DNA of 64,000 bases from Zygnema circumcarinatum (taxonomy: Eukaryota > Streptophyta > Zygnematophyceae > Zygnematales > Zygnemataceae): assembly GCA_037447605.1 (NCBI GenBank), contig CM074812.1, positions 1,840,590-1,904,589 of the forward strand, given 5' to 3'. Each line of letters begins with the position of its first letter. Within the stretch, counting starts at the first letter, position 1. This document shows, in pieces, positions 11,243 to 23,298 of this stretch. The notes below the pieces were generated by a model. That model did not search any database, was not told the DNA's origin, and worked only from the letters and a program-made list of their open reading frames with translations. A program made the position numbers and the translations under genes.

Positions 11243-12527
11243 CTACAAATGAAAAGGGGATGCCAGGGCTTGCAATATTTTCTTTTCAATATCCGCCTCT
11301 TCAATCCAGTCAGCACTCATTGCTCTCAGCTTCTCCTGCTGCACACCGCGGCGTCCCTGCAATGCGGTTTCACGTGCCTTTCTCCTCACGGCTTTAGCAT
11401 GTCTCTCCTCTGCCTGCGGAATTACACAAAAATAAAGTCAACTCCAATAGAGGTAAGCCTACCATAATCATATTTCAGGAGAACTGATTCAGCCTTCCTG
11501 CTAATGAGATGTTGAGACACTCTTATATCGACGGTCTCTAATTCCAATCGTGCCATAGAGCAATGTGCGTAAGCTGGCTCAGCTTCCAAAACAAATTTGA
11601 TTCACTGCAACATAAACAAACTTGGAATAACGCTAACAATCATGCCTCATAAACTATTGCTCCAACTCGATCAAGTCCCACCTACGGGCATGCCGATTAT
11701 ACTCTTCATCACGAGGCAAGGGACGATTAAGGTTTTCATAACAAGATGGCATGAGTTAACCTCGGCTTTAGCATGCAAGTATGGTGGCAGGTATTGTCGC
11801 TCCCAATATTGAGCAAAACAATTCAAACGAACTGGAAAAGTGTTTACAATCAGTTGAAGAGTAAGTATGCCCTGCATTAACGATGTGTCCTATCTGTATT
11901 CTCATGAAATCAGAGTGTGTTTACCACCTGGAATGGATGATGCAAGAAATCAAATTCAGTGGCTGGTACAAACGGCTTGAAATTGTTTTCAAATGTTACC
12001 ATACCGAACACTACCGACTCAATTCTCTCAGGCGCTTGCTCGCCTGTTCTCGACGTCTCCGAAATTGAATCAGTTTGCATTCTCACCTTCAGCGCCATCA
12101 GCTGCGCTTGTGCGATTTCTGCCTGCTGCCGCCTTACAGTCGATTCCTCCTTCCTCTCCTCCGACCGCGAGGCTGTCATCATTCTCTGTCGCTCGCGTGC
12201 CTCCCGCGCAGTTCGGGCCTGAAACTCTGCCTTGCCTGCCATTTCTTCAGCAAACTTTTTCCTAAGCTTAGAGACCTCCTCGGCATACCATTTCTTGTAT
12301 TTCTTCGAGCCATCAACAGCTCCTTGCGGATATTTTATTTCGTTGCCTCCCGCCTCGTCTGATGCAGCTCTGGGAGGTATGTGAGATACCGATTCCTCCA
12401 ACCTAATTCCGCTGCTGCTAAAGCGAGCAGCATGACTGCTACTAAGAATGGCCCTCAGCGGTCCCTTGCTGCAGCGCTGCGCAAGCTCTACTGCCGCTGC
12501 CAACGCGCACCTCCTCACGGCGCGCAT
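11243..12527 (-). CDS. Mitochondrial-type basic coiled-coil protein, unrecognised
   Basis: Three exons on the minus strand (12087-12527, 11761-11799, 11243-11413) total 651 nt, 216 aa, all introns phase 0. The first 60 residues are Arg/Ala/Ser-rich with no acidic residues at the start, as in a mitochondrial presequence. The rest is strongly charged and helical: KKYKKWYAEEVSKLRKKFAE, then EERHAKAVRRKARETALQGR, ending ADWIEEADIEKKILQAL and a short SPFHL tail. This resembles mitoribosomal or assembly-factor proteins (mS26-like coiled coils were considered), but I cannot assign a family. The 39-nt middle exon is supported by phase and acceptor/donor sequence only. An alternative upstream in-frame extension exists, but the ATG at 12527 gives the best presequence. 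Confidence 0.65.
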
Positions 12528-13333
12528 GGCCCTCCCTGGTGCTGCAGCAGAAGCCCTCCTCCCTCCTCCCCTCTCCCTCTCCCTCTCCTTCTCCTTCTCC
12601 CTCTCCTTCTCCCTCTCCTCCGTCTCCTCCCTCTCCTCCCTCTTTTCTCCTGCCTCCCCTCTCCTCCTGCCCCCCCCCCTCAGCCGCAGCCGCAAGAAGC
12701 TCCTCCTTACCGTATCGGAAGTATTGTGGAATTGCCGATATCTACACAGCCGATATGAATACGATATTATGATGTAGTCAATACGACGTATGTTATTGTG
12801 TAATACCATATCGTAGCGTATCGGGAAAGACCTGCTGGGCCTGCAGAGGGACGAGGGAGGAAAGGAGAGTGCGGAGGAGAGAAAGCCTGCTCGGCTTCGC
12901 ATCTTGGAGAGGAGAGGAGAGGGAGGAGCAGAGGTGAGGAGGCTGTTGGAAGTTGATGAGGGGCAGGTCTGTGAGGAGGTGACATCTGTAAGGGCAAGCG
13001 TCTGCATCTTGTATGAATGTGAAGGATACCTCAGGCCAGAACTTGCTCTACTGAAGGAAATTCACATCTTTTCTTTATCTTTTTGTCTTTCGTATGCAAT
13101 ATCGCACCAAAATGGCAGCAAAATGTCAGAAGACACAAAGAGGGTGGGGGCGGGAAGGAGGTTGGGTATGTGGAAATTTGCTGCAAACTGGAAAAATGCA
13201 GCCTAACATTTTGGTACCTTGCGTATGGCAGGTCAGTGAGAAGTGTTTGACTTTCGAGAATGCAGTGAATTCTCTGCAGTAAGTTGCAGTGGACAGGGGG
13301 GGGCACTCTTGTTTTCAACGGTTGTTGAACAAT
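12528..13333. promoter_or_regulatory. Divergent promoter region with polypyrimidine tract and TACGATA cluster
   Basis: A C/T-rich tract (about 12550-12680; G/A on the sense strand of the minus gene) lies next to the coiled-coil gene start. It is followed by a cluster of CCGATAT, ATACGATAT, AATACGACGTATG and CCATATCGTAGCG words at about 12714-12835. The order of tract and motif cluster upstream of the start codon is like that at PRA1A. Confidence 0.45.
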
Positions 13334-13514
13334 AATGGCCAGAGATCTGGGCATAATATTGAGGGCTATTGGAGCTGGTTCCATAGCATTCGCTGCAAAG
13401 GCAGGAGCAATGATCAAGGCCGCTGGAGGCGTTAAGGTGGCATCAGCAGCTGCTGCGGCAGCTGTGGTGACCACTTCTGTCGCCGGAAAAAAGCAGGAAG
13501 GTCCTCCGAAATGA
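13334..13514 (+). CDS. Small Ala/Gly-rich membrane-type protein, 59 aa
   Basis: A single-exon frame of 60 codons begins MARDLGIILRAIGAGSIAFA, continues with alternating Ala/Gly/Val stretches (two hydrophobic segments separated by MIKAAGGVKV) and ends with a basic-polar tail KKQEGPPK. A short basic start plus amphipathic Ala-rich helix suggests organelle targeting or a small inner-membrane protein. No family was recognised. The Ala/Gly/Val-rich helix resembles in style that of the zinc-finger gene at 5417-6269. Whether there are upstream exons cannot be decided. Confidence 0.4.
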
Positions 13515-14077
13515 GTGTTGAGTTGAAGAGGACGAGTGAAAGATTCCATCAATATATCAGAATGACGATCTGAAATTTCACGATTATTTCAAATGTTTGT
13601 AGAATTTTTGTGCAGCTACTGGCGAACATATTGTGTTAGGATGTTGTAGTTTTTTTTATCTGATTGAAGTTTGAAACCTAGCGAGCGGACGCCGAGCATG
13701 CCCTTTGAACATTGTAGGTTAGTTAGTTCCATTCTGTGAAGTTGAAAAACTTCCTCACATGGGAGGAAGCAGAAGGCTCCTTCCTGACCATCTTGGTTCG
13801 AAAAAAAAATCTCATTAAGAAACTGCAAACAGTGTACTTTACAAAGATTGTTTGGCCTGTCATGTTAGTCTCTGCTCACTATGGTCTCGTTCGATCCATC
13901 AGTGACGTTTCGCTATTTATTAGACTGGCCATTGAGGCTAACAATAAGAAAAAGGGTTAAACTTGTTCGAAAAGTCAAAAGTCGAAAAGTCTGCTGTACT
14001 ACATCCTACTCAATGCTTCTGTTTTGGCTGCAATGGGCCAATTTTCTCTAAGTCCAAATGTTTCATCGCCATCTCAA
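13515..14077. other. Intergenic; nothing recognised
   Basis: About 560 bp of A/T-richer sequence separates the small protein gene from the stop codon of the membrane protein gene on the other strand. One 74-residue open frame (13736-13960) has no supporting feature. Confidence 0.4.
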
Positions 14078-16898
14078 TTACAGTTGAGGCGAAGCGGCGG
14101 ACAGGAGGGGGATGTGCAGGTCCTCTGAGGTGCTGTGCACGACCAAACGGCCGCCGAGTGCTGCGAGTTCACTGCCCCCTCGCCCACTCTTACATTCCAC
14201 AGTCTGCGAACTTTCAAAGCTTCTGTGACTCAAAGCAGAGTGCCACACTCCTCCAAAAAACGCAACGAGCAGTCCGAACATCACGACTTGTGAAGCGCTC
14301 TGCAGCTCCTCGGGCACTAACAGGGCATTTGGAATCACAGTCGGCGGCAAGAAAATCATGAACCTGGCCAACAAGATGGCTCGGAATCTGGGAGGATGGT
14401 CAAGGTCTGTCATACAGTCTGTTAATCGCAGAACATGATGCTCACCATAGCAATTGTGGGTCAGTTTGCACGAAAAGCGATGCGTTTTTGGTGGCATACA
14501 GAGGCATGCAAAGGGTACAAAAAGCCATGCAATTGCGGAGCTGCAGTAGTCGATCCTTGGGCGACGTGAAGGATACAATAATGTGATGTTGCAAACCCTC
14601 TTCGTTGGCTGTGCTCCATCGCCGCCCGTAGTGGCTAACTCGGGCAGGGGCGAGCTCTGAGTGCTGAAGTAGAGCACCGCCGCAATGAGAATGGACGACG
14701 GCAACAGGATGAGGACTGCCCACTGCAGCATCCCAACCACCGAATAAGCGTTCATTTTAAAAATCTTAGTTTTGACAATTCAAGCCGGGGGGGGGTTGCT
14801 CCAATTACGGTCCTTTCTAGCAGTGGCCGGCAGAGTCTTGTGGTCTATTTTTAAAGCACACGAAACATGCAGTGCTTTAAGCTGACAAGAGGGATTTCAG
14901 CGACACAGCGATTTCAAAAAAAAAGAAAAACAGACAAAGAATGCAGAGAAATGGCTTCAGTGGAATAAGATGAATGCGACATGCATTGAAAGAATTATAG
15001 GTCGTTACTTTCAAGCTAACCGCAAACAAAAAGTTGAAAGAGGATTCAATTTGATGAGAAGTTAGCTGCACCCAAAACACCGAGAACATTAGCTTTCTTC
15101 CAAACAGAGAGTAGCCCACCGTAAATACAAAACTAAGCTACAGCCGCAATGAGACCCCCCCTACTCTCCTTGCCCACTCTTCATCAGAATTTGTTCCTGC
15201 CAGAGAATGAAAGGCGGTGTCCAGTAGAGAACCCTTTTTTCTTATTGATTGAATAGACCCATTGGCTGTTTGTTGGTTTACTAAGACCGAGAAGCTCACC
15301 TCTAGCCTCGTGTGATCGCCTGCGAGCCACGCACTGCCCTCCAGCACTGCGGCATAGCCCCCAGACAGAACCACGAGGAAAGCTGCTTGCAGGGGGGCGG
15401 TGGATGCATGGAACGAAATTGGGTCAAACTTTTCGCCCTCCTCTTCTGCTCGCATTCGCAGCTCCATAAGAACCTGCAGCGTGTCCAGGCCGCTTGCATA
15501 CCAAATCAGCTCCAAATTGAAGAGAGTGTTCAAAAGTGCAGGTATTCAGAGAAGGCAAGTTACATTTCGCCTTGAAAATTCATTGAATTTTGTAAGGTTT
15601 GTTGGGAAAAACCAGGGGTCCCACCAGCTGCTGTGCCGCCAAAAAGCAGAGCTCGGCTGCCGCCGCCATGAGCCCTGCTCGCGAGGGGGAGGAGTGTTCA
15701 AAGACGACGAACTCCCCCGCCACTATGAGGGCGCACGGCAGCAACTCCGAAAGGCCCGGACGGTGCCACACGGAGGTCGCAAGGAGCACCACGGGAACCA
15801 CGAGTAGCTCTAACACCTGCGACCAGGAGGCTGCCTACCTTGAGGGTGACAAGAAACAGGACATTTTGGTGCATGCAACCCTAAAAACCTTCTTTTTAAG
15901 TTTAAGAGAGCTGTCAAGAGTCCGACAGGATCCATTAAGCGCGAACTTCACTGACTTTGGCCAGTCTTTCCCATGTTGGCTACTTGTCATTGCCTTGCCT
16001 TCCCTTGCCAGATGTCCAACTACGTAAGCAAAGCCTGCTATTGAGTAAGGAATACAGAGTCCTTCCAGTTGCCAAATAGAAGAAGAAGATCTCTATAAGC
16101 TCGAAGAAAAGGGAGGAAACAATCTTAGGAATTCCCGGTTTTCAAATACAAAGTTTTAGGGTTGGAGCTGCTCACCATGTAGTGCGGGGCGGCGTTGGCG
16201 AGCACGCTCTGCCGCATGCTGACGGCGCCCAGCGCCGCGCTGAGGCCGTACAGCGCACGCACAGAGAGCGCCGCGGAGCTCCGCCCCTTCTCGCCGCTCG
16301 TTTGGCGCCAAAGGAAGGCCACAAGCAGCAGCTGCAGAGCGTACAGGGCAGCCTCTGGACTCGCGGAAACAGCCCTCCCGAACAATAACAGCAACAAGAA
16401 GTTCATTAGTAGCAGAGTATAACAGTTGACTATAATGTAAAGTGATGTCCTGAAAACCCTAAAAAAAAATATGAATATATCAGTTATTAATCGATGCTAA
16501 AAACGAAAGAGAAGTTGGCATTGGATTGAACTCCAATGGCGATGTCATTGATTTACATGAACAAAAGCCAATGTGGAGAACGAGGAGGGACCGGTCACAT
16601 AGGACCTAAGGATGAAAGAAACTAACAATCATACTAACAAGTGTTCGGCTCTTATTTCAACTTCGCTCTATGAGCCTAACGTTGTTATGGCAACTCGTCC
16701 ATTAGTTTCATGACCAGCAGTGGTTGGAGGGCACATGCAGCGGTGCTCACCAGCGAGATAACCGCTGAAATAGGTGAATCTGCGGGCCACTGCGAGCACT
16801 GAAAGGCCACCAAATAGGAGGTTGCACGTCAGCGACTCCGCATAGAACCACATCCTATCGGCCGAGGCCTCCGCCTTGCCTTCTCTCACAGCACCCAT
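14078..16898 (-). CDS. Polytopic membrane protein of unknown function
   Basis: Six exons on the minus strand (16751-16898, 16176-16354, 15613-15816, 15300-15509, 14597-14722, 14078-14299) total 1089 nt, 362 aa, with all phases consistent. Roughly eight hydrophobic segments are visible, for example CNLLFGGLSVLAVARRF, ALYALQLLLVAFLW, LELLVVPVVLLATSVW, AAFLVVLSGGYAAVL, WAVLILLPSSILIAAVLYF and MFGLLVAFFGGVWHSA. A conserved-looking charged loop in exon 4 (LMELRMRAEEEGEKFDP) and a Ser/Gly-rich cytosolic-type tail follow. There is no signal peptide or transporter signature that I recognise. GCCACGTGGC and GTAC motifs lie about 440-530 bp upstream of the ATG. Confidence 0.75.
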
Positions 16899-18489
16899 CT
16901 TCCCTGCTTAAGATAGCACAGAAATTTCCAATATATAGCTGAAAACCCCTCCAATCTCCAAGATGCTCCCTCTCCCTCCTGTTATCCCCACCTCCTCCCC
17001 GTCCGACTCCCCTCCCCTATTCCACCTCCGCTCCTCCTACTTCTCCCGCTTCCTCTCCTTCTCCTCCTCCTCCTTGTTCTAATGTGTCCTTTCTTTCCGT
17101 CCTCTGCCCTTGTGAGCCCCTTCCTTCTCCCCCCCCCTTTCTGGCGCCGTTGCGCGGCCCCGCCATGGCCGGGCCTTCAACCGGCGGCGGAGGACACGAG
17201 TTTGCCGCAGCGCCGGCGGTCGAGACGGGAAGTGACACCCATCACGCAGCACGCAGTAGCAACTCGGCGCTGACAGCGAGGGGCGTGTCCGCCGTCGGAT
17301 GCGTAAACGAACGATTTCGATTTCGCCACGTGGCAACCGACGTTGAAGCGCACGCAGAGAGGACGGCGACGCGTGACGTGACGCGGAATGTACGGTCGTT
17401 CACGTTTGGATTTTTATGCCGTACATATTTGTCGTGTAGTGAGTGCGGACTCCGCTGGGGGCCGATCTGGCGATCTCCGCCAAAGCCGCTTCGTGTGTGC
17501 GCGTACCGGAGACCCACGCTACAGGCACTCCCTCCCCCTCTCTTCCCTCCTCCCTCTCTCCCTCTCCCTCTCTCCCCTTCTCCCTCTCCCTCTCTCTTTC
17601 CTTAACCCTCTCCCTCTCTCGCATTCTCCCCCTCTCCCTCCCCCCCCTCTCCCACCGCTTAATATCTATAGATTCTCCGCAGGCCCCTCATGCAACTCTC
17701 TCTCATGTTCCTCTCTCTCACCAGAGGGAGGGAGGGAGCCCTCTCTGTTCCTCCCTCTCGCCCCTTGTCTCTCTCTCGTCTCTCTTTTTCCACCTCTCGC
17801 TCCCCTTTCCTCTTTTTTCACCCTCCCTCTGTCTCTCGCCCTCCATCCCTCTGTGCGGGCGGGCGAGTTTGGCGCGTAGCGCGGGCGCCGTGACAGATAG
17901 TGGCCGTTCCCCAGACCGCGCTTGACCGCGACGCGCGTCACGACAAAACCATCGTGAGATTCCCTAAAGATTTTGAAATCCGAATTTTGAAGGGCTCCGG
18001 ATCTCGTCGGGCCGAGTTTGCGGAATTTGGGCTCATTTCCGCAAAAAGATCCTCAGCTTGACAGGCAATGAATATTCCACCATATCCGGTCCAGATCCAG
18101 TGGATTTTGCCAGCCGATTCAGAGTCAAAACGGCCATTTTCAGCGCCCTTTGTAAGAGATTGAAACCCCCTTACCTTAATTTGGAGCTCAAGTGGAAGCC
18201 TGCCCAGGGAGGGGAGGAGGAGGGGNNNNNNNNNNGGAGAGGGGGAGGGGGAGGGAGAGGGCGGGTGAGAGGGCGGGTGAGAGGGCGGGGGAGAGCGAGG
18301 GGGAGAGCGACAGGGAGAGGGCGAGCAAAAGGTAGAAAGAGGGAGAGGGAGTTGGGAGCACCCCAACAACTTCCCGTAAACACTTCCAGTACCCAAGCCA
18401 CGACCCATTACTCAACCCGACCCTTCTCTAAGATGATCAAATTACAGTCACTAATTGGTACACGCCCACATTCTCCGCTACAACCCCAC
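16899..18489. other. Intergenic with polypyrimidine tracts, G-box palindrome, GTAC site and an assembly gap
   Basis: Between the membrane protein start and the UROD stop lie C/T tracts (about 16970-17050, 17520-17650, 17690-17850), a perfect GCCACGTGGC at 17335-17344, and ATGTACGG/CCGTACAT in inverted orientation near 17389-17425. A G/A-rich stretch at about 18206-18340 contains ten Ns. Frames through the tracts are low-complexity. No gene is supported. Confidence 0.55.
18226..18235. other. Assembly gap (10 N)
   Basis: Ten unknown bases sit inside a G/A-rich tract, so the real length here is unknown. Confidence 0.99.
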
Positions 18490-18922
18490 CTAATAGCGAA
18501 TGCTTTTCCCAACTTCAAAGAAGTGCGCTACGCTCTCCTCCGGCGTTCCCACCAGCACTCCGTGCCCCAAATTCAACACGTGCTTGTGGGTGCCCGCCTT
18601 GTTCACTGCCTCCATGATCCTCTTGGAGATGCCCTCCCTCGGCCCAAAGAGCGCCGCCGGGTCCACGTTCCCCTGCACGGCGAGGGAGGGCCCTATCCGC
18701 CGCCTCGCCTCCGCCATGTCGACGGTCCAGTCCACGCTGATCACGTCCACGCCCGAAGAGGCCATTCGCTCAAGGAGGCCGCCGCTCCCACTCGCGTACA
18801 GGATGAGAGGGAGGGAGGGGTGGGTCTCCTTCACTGCACTCACGATTTGCTTGATGTACGGCAGACTGAACTCCTCGAAATCTGCATCCGCAGAGAACAC
18901 AGCAGACAGTGAGTGGCGAGCT

Positions 18923-18960
<38 letters not shown>

Positions 18961-21900
18961 CTCTCTGCCTCTCTCCCTCTCTCTTTCGCTCCCTCTCTCT
19001 CTCTCTCCCTCTCTCTCTCTCCCTCTCTCTCTCCCCCCCCCCTCTCTCTCTCTCTACAGTTTACAGTCAACAGTATTTCGGATTTTTTCTTCTTTGGCGG
19101 TTCTTCAACAGAAGCAAACACATGTGCGAAACAGGTTTATTATGTATGAACCCAAGACAGTGTTCAATCTCAAGAAACTTCCCAGTTCGTTTCCTCAGTA
19201 GTTTAAAAAGTTCGATCGATATCCCTCACCTGTCGGCGTGAGATGCGTGGCCCACGAGTCAAATATCTGCACTGCTTGTGCTCCATTATCTGCCTGATAA
19301 CGGACATAGACAATTATCGATTCTGCCAATTTCTGCAAAAGAGCGTGAAGGATCTGCATAGCAACAACCAAGTGGACCTGACATCAACAATGATCAATTA
19401 AATGCTAAATTTGCCCCTTTTTTGTTGAGTAGAGGGACTGCTGAAGACAATCTCTCAGCCAAAGGCTGCTCGTTTCATGACGGTTCCAACTTTGATGTCT
19501 AGGCGAGGATATACGAATGACTGACTTACATTCCGTACTCGGGCACAGTAGCTACAAAGACGATACGAGGCCAGCCTTTGTTATAGACGGAATTCCAGTT
19601 AGTTTATGGTTAGCTTGTGGTTAGCTGCTGTTTCACTTAGGAGCACTTTCAGCTCACGATTCTGCTAAACGAGGTAGTCTACACTGTTAGTCTTACCCCC
19701 AATTAGTGCGTTGCACGATTGGGCATAGAATACGATAATAGAGGGCTACAAAAAGCAATCAAGCGCAAACGAATTTTTACCATAATAAGTGAATAAAAAG
19801 TGATTTATTTCGCAGTACTTAATAATCAAAGAGAGTGAGTTTTTCCTGCAATTCCGCTAAGACTTTGCGCTAAGCTACGCGCTTCGATCGAGAAAGTTCA
19901 AAGATGAAGAAAGATTATCCACTTTCCGCTGCTGTTTGCTCGTTTCCGAGCTTTGCAACGCCCTTCATAAAATCTCCCTTCAGGGACGATACTACTACAA
20001 GCCACAATCTGAGCTTATACTCTTCAAACTGCTCACTCCAACCTTAGAGCGTTTGCCAATCCGGGTTCGAGAGTCAAAACGATTTTTTGCATTGTCGTGC
20101 CGTGAAACGAGACACAGGAAGAGAGAAGAGGGTGCCAACCTGAGGTGCTGCAAACGCCATCCTTTTGATAATGGTGAAGTTCTTGGACGAGCCGCCCTCC
20201 ACTATGTACGAGGCGAGGGTGAAGGGAGCCCCCACAAAGCCCAGTACGGCCGAGGCATTGCCAAGCTGCAGACCAGACACAGTGTGAATTGCAGCTTCTA
20301 ACTATACAATATATATATATATATATATGTATGTGTGTATGTATGTATGTATGTATGCAGAATCTAGTGGCACATATCCCACGTCTATCATCTATCGAGT
20401 AGCGCAGAAGAGCTTCTTTGCTGGAGCATGAAGCAGGCAGAGCTTGGCCTCAAATAGGAAGGTTCAGGCACAAATGAACACTTTAACAATTGGGTCTTAA
20501 AAAAAATTCAGCAATTGCTGCAAGCATTTTGTAGACAGGTTTTACGAGGGTTCCTCCAAAAAGAGTGAGAGTCTTACTTCAGAGCGCAAAGCTCGAAGGG
20601 TCTCTCCCACATAGGGGACCGCCTCTTCAGGAACGAGGTCCCTAACCTCTGCCACGTCAGCAGCTGTCCTAATGGGCTTGTGAATGATAGGCCCTTTCGT
20701 CTTCACAATGTCGAAAGGAATGTTCATTCCTGTCAAGGGAGTCAAAATATCGGAGAACAAAATAACCTGCACAGTTTCTTTCCATCTCGTCAGACCTTCC
20801 GTCACGCTCGTGTAACTGAAAAACGCAGCACAGTATAGCAGGCGAAGGGCGAAAGGAAACAATCTACAGAATATGGGCTGGATTGAGAAAGCAAACAATG
20901 AGCTGAGAAAACCACAAGAAATCTAGAGCCCAATTTTTTTTCCAAGAAGAACATGAGATTGATGGCCCATGAAGCATAACAAAAGCTAACGTCAGCAAAT
21001 GCCAAAAGCTGTTACGGAAAATGGAACTCACTCCATCTGGTTTAAAGGCTTTCCAGGGCTGCAATGAAATCTCCACCGACAAATCGACATTCTCTGACCG
21101 TTCCCTAAATGTGGGATACTTGACACAGAGCTCTTGATACACCTGCAGACGTCATCAAACAAGAAATAACTCCTCAGTCCAATAGCTTTTCTGTTAACAC
21201 AACGCAAAGACCGTGATAGGAGAAGCACAAGTCTGCATAGACTTCGACGTCTAGTCCTCAAACAACAGAGAACACTTTTGAGACTCTCAGAAGAAAAAAC
21301 CCAATGAGGAAAGAGCAATTGGAACGTCAGCTAAATCAGACTGCTAAAATTCCTTCCAAAATCGATCATGACTCGTGTAAGAGAACGAAAACGGACACCT
21401 TCATGTATCGTCCAGCCTGCCGCATCATCCAAACGGGCGGCCTCTCTACTTTCTCTCCTCGCACCACGCGCACGAGGAGGGGCTCTGAGCCCACCTGCTC
21501 GGACGACGGCGTAACAGGCTCTGTAGTGCACGCACATCAGCACAAGCCACATAGAATATGGATTCGCAAAAGTGAATGGCGCCTTTTTTTAATAACAGGC
21601 GAACAAATGACAGAGCGCATTTTGTTTCTTCCCTGAGCACAAGCACTGAGGGTGTGATAAAAATAGCACGCTTGCATTTAGACCACTCGGACCATTCAGC
21701 ATTGTGTGCAAGTGCATCCTCTCTTCGCCTTCTTTCTTCACACAAAAAGCCTCAGCTTCCACCATTTTTTCTCCACCAGAACCACCCCCTCTCTTCCTCC
21801 ACCACTCGTGCTCCCCCTAGCTGTACCAGCAGCCTCTCTCCCTCTCTCCTCCCTTACCTGCTGCCACAGCTGTGGCCACACACCGCAGCCTGGACCTCCT

Positions 21901-22095
21901 TCCCGCCCCGCCGTACTGAGACCCCCCTCTTGCATGCGAGAGCTGCTCCCCTGCGAGAGCCGAGCGCAGGCTGCATCCCGCCGCGCTCCGAGGCCTGCTC
22001 TCGTCCCGCACCTGCAACGCCCGCGCGGCGCCAGCCTTCCCCGGCAGCCCCTCCTGCAGCCGCACTGCCGGCGGAGAGGCGAGAGCTGCAGCCAT
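18490..22095 (-). CDS. HEME: Uroporphyrinogen decarboxylase, plastid
   Basis: Seven exons (21858-22095, 21399-21484, 21032-21142, 20578-20766, 20140-20265, 19230-19353, 18490-18881) total 1266 nt, 421 aa, with every phase consistent. The enzyme removes the four acetate carboxyls of uroporphyrinogen III to give coproporphyrinogen III, the branch to heme and chlorophyll. The first ~79 residues are an Ala/Arg/Ser-rich transit peptide. The mature part shows the family blocks: [14 protein letters not shown] near its start, [67 protein letters not shown] and [15 protein letters not shown]. No key residue is missing. Intron 6 carries a CT microsatellite and intron 4 a TA/TATG microsatellite. Start codon, transit peptide and donor are all in one C+G-rich exon. 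Confidence 0.96.
18929..19060 (+). repeat. (CT)n/(CTCTC)n microsatellite in UROD intron 6
   Basis: Almost pure C/T repeat, mostly CTCTCTCTCT with occasional CCCT and TGCC interruptions, immediately downstream (in gene direction) of the exon ending at 19230. Confidence 0.9.
20308..20358. repeat. (TA)n-(TATG)n compound microsatellite in UROD intron 4
   Basis: ATATATATATATAT passes into GTATGTATGTATGTATG within the intron between the exons at 20140-20265 and 20578-20766. Confidence 0.9.
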
Positions 22096-22784
22096 GGCTT
22101 GGTCGGCCTTCCTTGCAGGAACCCTGCTCGGAGGGAGGCAGGAGGGAGAGACTGGGAGAGGGAGACAGAGAGAGAGAGGGAGAGACAGAGAGAGAGAGGG
22201 AGAGAGAGTGAGAGGGAGGGGAGGGAGGGGGGGAAGGGAGAGGGCGAGGGAGAGGCTATCCACGGCGGCTTTGCCGTAGCCAATGGTGAGCGAGGACTGC
22301 ACGCGCCGCCGAGCCCTCCAGTTATCGCGCAAATTGGAGAAGTTGCAAACTTTCCGGCGTCATCATGACGTCAACTTTTTTTGGCTTCACGGTTGTGGTT
22401 TCTGGTTTACTGCCGGAACCCCTCGCGGTTTCGAACCTCCAGAATCGAGCCCAAAATTCAAAATATATTTTAGCCAGTAGTATGTTGTCACGTAAGACAA
22501 CGTTTTCAACCGTTGTCGGTCCGCCAATCGCAGCGGCCCGGTGAATTTTCGGCCCCGCCTCTCAGTTGCAAACCGCGTCGCATAAATGTGTCGAAATATG
22601 GGGAAAGTGGAAACTTGGGTTTTTTATTTAGTTTTTTGGAGGTCCTTTCTGGTCCCGTACGGCTGCCCGAAGATCGTATGAAGTGACGTATTGTACAAAT
22701 GCTGACGTTGCGGAGTGCATATCTGGAAATCATACCGCGATTGTTTTGCCACGTGTGAATGCCACGTGGTCCGTACGGAGCTTC

Positions 22785-22850
22785 CATGTTGCCAACCATT
22801 GGTCGCAACCAATGGTCGATGTCCAATGGTTGGCATCCATTCCAAGTGGC
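22785..22850. repeat. CAACCATTGG-family repeat copy
   Basis: GCCAACCATTGG, GCAACCAATGG and CCAATGGTTGGC occur within 60 bp in opposing orientations, so the segment can fold on itself. It is the same family as 6590-8010. Confidence 0.7.
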
Positions 22851-22938
22851 CGAATGTTTGAACTTCGCGTTGTTGAACCATGACGCAAATTCAAGCTTAT
22901 GGGCTTTTTTCGTTTTGTTCGTAGGTCCTTTGTGAGCG

Positions 22939-23028
22939 GTTCCTCGTGGTTCCCCATGTTATTGTTGTCTATGCACATTTGATGGCATCATCCATCGCCA
23001 TAGTGAGACCAATGCAAATTCCTTTTTA
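22939..23028 (+). repeat. Dispersed repeat shared with the foldback element core
   Basis: The order of words here (GTGGTTCCCCATGTT, GTCTATGCACATTTGATGGC, GTGAGACCAATGCAAAT) matches 1007-1084 inside the 601-1441 foldback element with scattered substitutions and small indels. This copy has no inverted arms. Confidence 0.6.
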
Positions 23029-23298
23029 CTATGTTTGCGTTGGGCATCATCTATGGCATCACCATTGCCATTGGTTCTGGACTATTGGTCTAGTCATGAA
23101 TGCAAGATGTCAAGCACTGCCCTCGTCAACAAAAGCCGCAAGATATTTACTGTAAGGGTACCGTATCGAATACGACATCGTATCGTATCGCATCGTACTG
23201 TATCATATCGTATTGACCCTCTTCTGTAGCACTATCCTTTTCCTAGCGGAAACCTTTGAACCCTTACCGCGCTGAACCCCCCTGCTCCAAGGTCCGCC

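Larger units (their letters stand above)
22096..23298. promoter_or_regulatory. Divergent promoter region UROD / KH-domain gene
   Basis: From left to right the region holds a GGGAGAGA tract (about 22130-22250; C/T on the UROD sense strand), CCGTACGG and GTATTGTACAAATG near 22655-22710, and a CACGTG pair around 22750-22770. It then has CAACCATTGG repeats (22785-22850), a dispersed repeat (22939-23028) and a dense TATCGTATCG/ATCGTACTG cluster at 23156-23217, 80 bp before the KH gene start. Function is inferred only. Confidence 0.45.

Noticed and set aside
18900-19240. Ser/Leu-rich frames suggestive of a secreted protein
   Set aside because: They are the CT microsatellite of UROD intron 6.
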